A stretch of 64,000 bases of DNA from Nissolia schottii (Eukaryota; Streptophyta; Magnoliopsida; Fabales; Fabaceae). The notes under the pieces were generated by a model. It had not been told where the DNA came from. It made no database searches and saw only the letters and a program-made list of their open reading frames with translations. The position numbers were made by a program, and so were the translations under genes. Positions 57,860 through 64,000 of this stretch are shown here, in pieces. The DNA lies in contig QANU01029220.1 of the NCBI GenBank assembly GCA_003254905.1, positions 1,405,830 to 1,469,829 on the forward strand. The letters are read 5' to 3'. Positions within the stretch are counted from its first letter, which is position 1. Every line of letters begins with the position of its first letter.

Positions 57860-60495
57860 GCTAGGTGTACAGTATAATAGTGTCCACCGTATAGTCAATG
57901 TATATATACATATGACATACTGAGACAAACGTGTGAACAAATGTTTCTAAAAACAAGTAACAAACATTTTTACATACAGAATTAAAATAAAATGGGGTCT
58001 GCGTTGCATTAATTCAGGAAAAGTAACGTCTCACACTCTCTCTCTTGCTTTCCCACTCAAAATCTAAACCACATGTATACACACTCTTTCATAAACAAAC
58101 ATTACAAAACAAATAAATAATTATTATTGAACACAGAACAAATGTCACACTCTCTCTATTGTTCTTCACTCACTCTCATAAACAAACATTACACCATAAT
58201 TAAACAAACATTACAAAACTTATAAATAAACGTTACAACACGCATAAACAAACATTACATCATACATAAACAAACATTACACCAGACAAAAAATGAAGAA
58301 TTAAGCACACATTAAAATACACATATATAAATAAACATTACACACCGAACATTACACCATAGAAACAAACATTATAGCAATGAAAAACAAACATTACACC
58401 ACACAAAAATGAAAAAATAAACAAACATTATAACACATATAAATTAAACATTGCATCATCTGAAAAATTACAAAACATAGCAAACAACTTAGATCAAAGA
58501 ATGTTTTTGTCTACGCTCTTCATAACGTCTTAAGAAGAAAATAAATAAATACAATCAAAAAAATTGGGAAAGCAAAGGAAAAAGCGAGAAACGAAAAAAT
58601 AAAACAAGAAAAGAGTAACAGGGAAGAAGAAAATGTGCAAAATGAAAAATAAATAGAGGTTACATGTGAACTTTTTTTTAAAAGAAAAATGAAGGGAAAG
58701 TGTGAAAAAGAAAGAAAAAACAAAAAAAAAATAGAAGAAGAAGATCGTGAGAGCAAGTAAGAATGGGGAAGAGGAGAGAAAAAAATCCACATTTAATGTA
58801 GTTAAATGCAATTGTACACTTTTTTATTATACACAACCTTTCTCAATTTCCTTCAACACTTCCAATGAATTTTCATTTTCCAAGGAGCATGGGTCACAAT
58901 AGTAAAATATTGACAATTATTTGTTTATCAAAATCAATGGCATAAAAAAAAATTCACTGAAGTCCATTTAATCTTACTCAAATAGATCACGTACTAGTTG
59001 GTAAAACTCTTTTAACACTAATTTTTTTACTCTACAAGACTCAAACACAATACCTTATTTAAAAAAAAAAAAGATTGAATAAATTTGAAATAAAGGTTTA
59101 TTCAATTGCTAGTGATTTTTCTTAAACTAAAAATAGTACCCTGTGCATTCCACGGATATATTCATATTTTTACTAATTATTTTTAATTATGAGTATTTTC
59201 AAAAGAAAGAAGTGTTAATTAGTAAAAATTAGATATGTCAATAGTCAATTGAGATTTTTTTTCTCTAATTATTCTAAACAATAAAATTATATATCAATTA
59301 TAATTATATTAAGAGAGTTCATAAACACTTTATTTATATATATAACATTTTTATCATAATATTATGTATTTCTTATTATGCATTTTTACTTTTCATTTGG
59401 ATTGGAACATATGGGTTATTCGGACTTTTATTTTTTACATTAATAGAAAAGATAGTTCTTCCTTTAAAATTTAAAGAGAGTTTTTATTTTAAAAATAAAG
59501 TTTGAGAAAAAACTCAATCAAGCACTTGATACGAGAAGATCACAGGTATAGAAAAAAGTAGTGCATAAACATTTGCCGCATTATTGCACAAGCATATATA
59601 ATGTTATATGCACCAACAAATGAAACAAATGACATTAGATACTAAATGACCAAAAACATGAAAATGAGTAGAGCATAAACATTCTCCATATTTTTGCACA
59701 AATATATACAACATACATGTACAAACATATGAACCAATTAATACTAAATATTAAATGAATAAAACATATTAATTCTTAGTACACAAACATTTGCCATACC
59801 GTTGCACAAACCTATATAGCATAGGTGCACAAACATGAAACATTTGTCACACCATTGCAATAAATACTATATAACCAAAAACATGAAAATGAGTAGTGCA
59901 CAAACATATGAACCAATTAACATGAAATACTAAAAGAACATGACAAATTAATTAATAATGCACAAACATTTGTCACACCACTGCATAAACATATATAGCA
60001 CATGTGCACAAACGTTTGAACCAATTAACACTAAATATTAACAGACCAAAAATATGAAAATTAGTGGTGCTCAAACATTTCTCATATCTTTGCACAAACA
60101 TATACAACATACATGCAGAAACATATAAACCAAATAACACTAACTACTAACAGAATAGAACATATTAATTAGTAGTGTACAAATATTTGCCAGAGTCGCA
60201 CAAACATATACAACATACCAAAAGGGAAGATGGATGATGAAAAACTTCTACTACATAATGCACAAACATGGCAAATATGACTGCAGAAGAAGTGACGAGT
60301 GAGTGTGAAGCCTTATGTTTTTTTGTTTGTGCAATAGAGAGGAGAGAAGTGAACGGTTTCGTTTTTAATGGGGCGTGCACGCATGCGTTATTGTAGGAGA
60401 GTGAGTGTCGTGGTGAAGCAGTTGGTTGAGTAGTGGGCTTAACTCATTAATTAGATGGTTGGCACGGTGGATGGGTTAGGAGTTGTACACGTAGC
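57860..60495. mobile_element. Candidate 2.6-kb non-autonomous element with ACAAACATT repeats
   Basis: The left end GCTAGGTGTACA...TCCACCGT and the reverse-complemented right end GCTACGTGTACA...TCCACCGT match in sequence and spacing. Inside, 58080-58460 is packed with AAACAAACATTACA, and 59560-60300 with GCACAAACATTTGCCA / ACATATATAGCA repeats. Minus-strand open frames at 58520-58811 are phenylalanine-rich low complexity. It separates peptide copy B from the intact copy. No transposase; target duplication not found. Confidence 0.55.
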
Positions 60496-60499
60496 ATAG

Positions 60500-61410
60500 T
60501 TGAATAGAAAAATATAAAAGTAAAAATAACATAAAATAAAAAATATGCATGTCTTTTCTTTAAGCGGAAGTGTTGTATCTTAGTTAAGAAAATTTGAAAA
60601 GTAAAGTATTATAATTAATGTTCATAATTATTATACATTGTTACCTAATAAATTATCTAAATAGCAATTACAAATTTAAGTCATAGGAATTCTCAAAAAA
60701 AAAATTAAAAATTAAGCCACGGGACAATTTCCAGCGCTTTATAAATTATTATATTTTTTACCATTAAAAATTTTAAGATGAGTAAAAATTGCATTTTTAT
60801 CATTAAAATTAAAAGTAGAGAGAAAACATGTAACAACTGAATTTTTTTTTTTAAATGCTGGAACAGTTGAATGGGTTTGATTATATTAACTTTTCATAAA
60901 ATTTATATGATATTAGATCTGAGACTTTTATATTTATGAAATATAGTACTAATTACTCCTAAAATTACATTGAACACTCTTATAAACATAATTACGAGGA
61001 TCTTGTACAAAATTCAGTGTATTCATGATAAATTAAAGGATGTCTTACGTAATATTACCTACCTAATTTGATGAAATGTGAATGTAAGTTGCCTTACTAA
61101 AGTGCAAAAAGTCAAATTTGGAGAGCTCCAAATGATATAAAAGATAAGGACTAGAGTACGAAACAGACAAATGGTGCCCATGCTACGTAAAGGATATGCA
61201 CTATGAGCTCATGATTTTGGATTCATTCTTTTCACCAATATTTAACTTTCTGCATAATATTCAAATGAGAAAAGAAATAACATTAACTGTTTTGTCTATT
61301 TTGTGACGGTTGTCGGTGCTAGCAACTAGTTCATTAATTCTAACAATATTTTATGTGACCAAAAGGAGACTAGATAGTTGTTATAAATAACAAATGTTTG
61401 CAAAGAGAAG
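60500..61410. other. AT-rich DNA upstream of the intact peptide gene
   Basis: 61180-61250 (CTCATGATTTTGGATTCATTCTTTT) resembles the sequence just after exon 1 in the other copies, so an older fifth fragment may lie here. 61335-61410 (TGTGACCAAAAGGAGACTAG, GTTGTTATAAATAACAAATG) is shared with the region before copy A and is the likely core promoter. Confidence 0.45.
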
Positions 61411-61416
61411 AATAGA

Positions 61417-61846
61417 ATGTGTCAGATGGTGAAGATGGTGAAAAAGGAAGCTTTGATCATTGTTCTCTCATTTCTCTTGCTTGTGGTATTCATAGACTTT
61501 CCAGCAAATGCATACAATATAAAAAGTGTTGAGGCTTATTATGATCATATACCCCCAAATAAGCATGTGGTCCAACCTCAAGAATTTCATACTGATGGCA
61601 AGGGAGGTAATATTCACTTATGATTTTAGAATCATTATTTTCTAATGCCATTTAAGTTGAAAAATATATAACTCTTATTGGCGTTTAGCTTCATTGTTAA
61701 TATAAAAAAACAACATTTTTTTTTTAACTTTTGTTTGTGAAGGTTGTCGTTGTTGCGCTTTGGGTTTTAATCCAGTTGGAGCGGCCCCATGTTTGCATGT
61801 CTGCTGCGATTCAGAGGATCACAAGGTCGAAGGAGAACCCCATTGA
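61417..61846 (+). CDS. Small secreted cysteine-rich peptide, intact copy
   Basis: Two exons, 61417-61606 and 61743-61846, joined in phase: 97 residues. Exon 1 codes for a signal peptide (start MCQMVKMVKKEALII, hydrophobic core LSFLLLVVFIDF, likely cleavage after PANA) and a short spacer. Exon 2 codes for a domain with six cysteines in the order C-x-C-C-(11)-C-x3-C-C, then an acidic tail ending GEPH. I do not recognise the family; the layout resembles plant secreted signalling or defence peptides, and that is inference. An in-frame second ATG (residue 4) and third ATG (residue 7) are alternative starts. Three broken copies nearby (57132, 57464, 63127) share exon 1 and upstream sequence, so this is the one survivor of a local expansion in this window. 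Confidence 0.7.
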
Positions 61847-62450
61847 TTTCTACAATATCTTCAATCATATGCGTTGTAGTGATGAATATTTAGGCATATG
61901 ATTTAAATAACTGTTCCGCGTGAAATTTTGTAATGTTATGAATAAATTCTTGATGAAATAAACATTATATTTGAATGAGGTGCTTTCAATGAGACTTTGA
62001 TTCATAACTTGTATGCAACTCCCTCCATCACTTATTGGAGGAGTTTTCGTTTTTTTAAAGGGCCACAATAATAAAATAAAAGAAAGACAATTTTTTTTCT
62101 TCAAAATTTTTAGTATTTAAAATCGTCTAGACTCAATATAATTTGGTTGTAGCGGATTGGCCCACACTAATGTTAATAAAACTTTTCAAATACTAATTAA
62201 GATTCGAATTTGAGAAACACTACATGAAAATAAGCATTTAGCGTGGATTTTTCCATCGCTAAACATGAAACAATGACAGATATTTTCATTAACTTTCAAA
62301 GATCACATGACAAAGAAGTGAATGGTGACTATAAGAGACAGAAGATGGAATATAGAAATATGCACGGTTGTCATATGTGCGATCTATTAGTTAATTCAAA
62401 TATCAACAACTACAAATTCTCAGTGCATCGATGCATCATACAATTTTAGT
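61847..62450. other. 3' UTR of the peptide gene and intergenic DNA
   Basis: 61850-62030 shares words with the region after copy B (GTGATGAATA, GACTTTGATTCATAACTT). CACTACATGAAAATAAGC near 62218 resembles one CACTA-type end, but no partner end was seen. Confidence 0.45.
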
Positions 62451-62553
62451 ATCATTATAGTAATTTGGTTTGCCTACCTAAGGCACGTTTATGTAAAATA
62501 GAAAATGTTCGAATTCTCTCAATGAAAAAAGTACTTTTAATAAAATTAAATAT

Positions 62554-62759
62554 TTATTTATAGGGTCTTATTTTAGTATCCATCAAAATTTAAGGGCGCT
62601 GGTACTTTATGGTTATCTATGGATAAGTATCAATCATATGTCTCATTAACCCTAATTACTTATTATCTTAAACTTAAAAGTAAATCATGACTATTAAAAC
62701 ATAAAGAAGTATTAGCACTCTTTTAAAAATTAGAATACCAAAAGAGAACCTTATTTATA
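62554..62759. mobile_element. 188-bp MULE-type MITE with 9-bp target duplication
   Basis: The element is 62563-62750, starting GGGTCTTATTTTAGTATCC and ending GAATACCAAAAGAGAACC; the arms pair imperfectly over about 50 bases. TTATTTATA flanks both sides (62554-62562 and 62751-62759). A 9-bp duplication is typical of Mutator-like elements. The paralogous segment at 56387-56395 has the unoccupied site (TTAGTTATA), which fixes the borders. Confidence 0.85.
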
Positions 62760-63126
62760 ACATTAAATTTACAAAATTAAGTCAGCATAAATTAATGTCA
62801 AGAATTGACCCATCAAATATACTCTCATTATTTAAAACTCATGAGTCCTTCACTAATAATATGATGGTGGTTTTTCACCCAGCCATGGGGTAAATACCCC
62901 ATGCTATTTAATTTAACCATTTTTTATAATTTGTATAACTAAATTCATCGATTTTTGTTATTATTTCATGTTCTATATGATCGTATCTTATATAATAACA
63001 AATTTTATTCAAAGCATCTTAAAATTTCTCAAATTACTATCACATTTTAACTAGAATTCTGACAATAATTTTGTGTTCATAGAATAATAGTTATTAAAAA
63101 TTCTAAAGGTTTGCAAAGAGAAAAGA

Positions 63127-63258
63127 ATGCATCAAGTGGAAAAAATGGTGAAAAAGGATGTTTCAACAAATGCATACAATATAAACAGTATTAAGGCTCA
63201 CACACCACAAATAAGCATGTGGTCAAAACTCAAAAATTTCGTGTTGATGGCCAAGGTA
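63127..63258 (+). pseudogene. Cysteine-rich peptide gene copy D, signal core deleted
   Basis: It starts MHQVEKMVKKD and runs straight into VSTNAYNINSIKAHTPQ, so about 20 residues of the hydrophobic signal core are missing in frame. It then follows the intact copy (ISMWSK against NKHVVQ in another frame) up to a GTAAAG donor. No cysteine exon is found downstream in the window. Confidence 0.65.
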
Positions 63259-63299
63259 AAGTCAATATACGCTCATGATTACTTTTGGATTCGTTATTT

Positions 63300-63958
63300 T
63301 CTAATGTCATTAGTTAGCCTTAATTAACTATTGATGATGTAAAGCAATAGATTAGTTAGCTAATGAGCTCTCGTAACTGATTGTATATATAAACTCTAAA
63401 ATGAGAACGAGGGCCCTAAATTCATTTTCCCAAATTTGTGACTTCTGCTATAGTAACTGAGAAAATGGCACATGAGAAATACATTCAATATAGAAATCCT
63501 CTTTTATAGGATATATAGATAATTAGACATTACAAATTTTGAAAGAATAAATGGCAATGTAACTTAGAAAATAATACATGCTGAATGTATTGAATGTAAA
63601 AACTCTTGTTTATAGCATATAAATGAATAGATTTATAATATGAAAAATTAAAAGTTTATATAGATAGTACAAATTTAACTTATTTTTATCCTCTTCAATT
63701 CCATCCATGCTATGCAAAATCCCTTTTTATATAATATATTTATAAATTTAATAATTAGAAATTAGAAATTGAAAAAATAAATGACAAGAATCACAAGATA
63801 ATTGAGAAAATTACGCGTGGAAATGCATTGAATGTAAAAGCACTCGTTTGTATGATATATAGATATAGATATTTAGAAATTGAAATTGAAGGAATAAATG
63901 GTAAGGTAATTGAGAACATTAACACTGACAAAAACATATTGAATGTAGAAACTCTTGT

Positions 63959-63964
<6 letters not shown>
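63300..63964. repeat. Diverged direct repeats at the window end
   Basis: ATTCAATATAGAAATCCTCT (63483), ATTGAATGTAAAAACTCTTG (63588), ATTGAATGTAAAAGCACTCG (63827) and ATTGAATGTAGAAACTCTTG (63937) each precede a TTTATA..ATATATAGAT stretch. Spacing is irregular. No gene. Confidence 0.55.

Positions 63965-64000
<36 letters not shown>
63965..64000. repeat. AT microsatellite at the window edge
   Basis: An uninterrupted TA repeat runs to the last base and probably continues outside. Confidence 0.9.

Larger units (their letters stand above)
62455..63265 (+). repeat. Segmental duplication, copy 2
   Basis: It corresponds in order to 56275-57270 (see there). It includes an inserted 188-bp MITE and ends in peptide-gene copy D. 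Confidence 0.8.

Noticed and set aside
58520-58811. Two overlapping minus-strand open frames with phenylalanine- and serine-rich translations
   Set aside because: They come from a purine-rich repeat stretch on the + strand, lack any domain and overlap in two frames.
58080-60300. Repeated short motifs that could suggest a CRISPR-like array
   Set aside because: The genome is eukaryotic, the units are degenerate and unevenly spaced, and they have no unique spacers.

Overview
The window is plant nuclear DNA: AT-rich, with intron-rich genes carrying GT-AG introns, long intergenic stretches full of small transposable elements, and six plant gene families I can assemble exon by exon. The peptide cluster and the repeat style suggest a papilionoid legume (a peanut relative is possible), but the species is inferred, not shown. 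All six assembled household genes and the one intact peptide gene lie on the + strand.

Layout: 1-2.9 kb repeats and a LINE tail; 3.4-8.5 kb a nine-exon C2-GRAM-VASt protein; 10.2-11.0 kb a hAT-type element with a perfect 8-bp target duplication; 11.7-13.5 kb a NIPP1-like FHA/PP1 regulator; 13.7-23.5 kb mostly gene-free DNA; 24.1-26.8 kb a BTB-NPH3 protein; 26.9-32.3 kb gene-free with a CACTA-like element; 32.5-41.6 kb a calcineurin B-like calcium sensor of the vacuolar CBL2/3 type, whose sixth intron holds a decayed Ty1-copia retrotransposon; 44.1-47.1 kb NRPD4/NRPE4, the Rpb4-like subunit of RNA polymerases IV and V; 48.8-52.7 kb repeat-built elements; 53.0-54.7 kb a BMT5-like Rossmann methyltransferase; 56.3-63.3 kb a locally duplicated family of small secreted cysteine-rich peptide genes, of which one copy looks intact.

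The genes do not form a pathway; they are ordinary neighbours. Two single N bases (34405, 49756) look like collapsed gaps. The first falls where one CBL exon is missing, and the second inside a 217-bp tandem repeat. The points most worth a second look are the missing CBL exon, the peptide-gene cluster with its paralogous empty site for a 188-bp MITE, a family of elements sharing GCTACRTGTACA ends, and a duplicated intron end that creates a decoy splice acceptor in the C2-GRAM gene.
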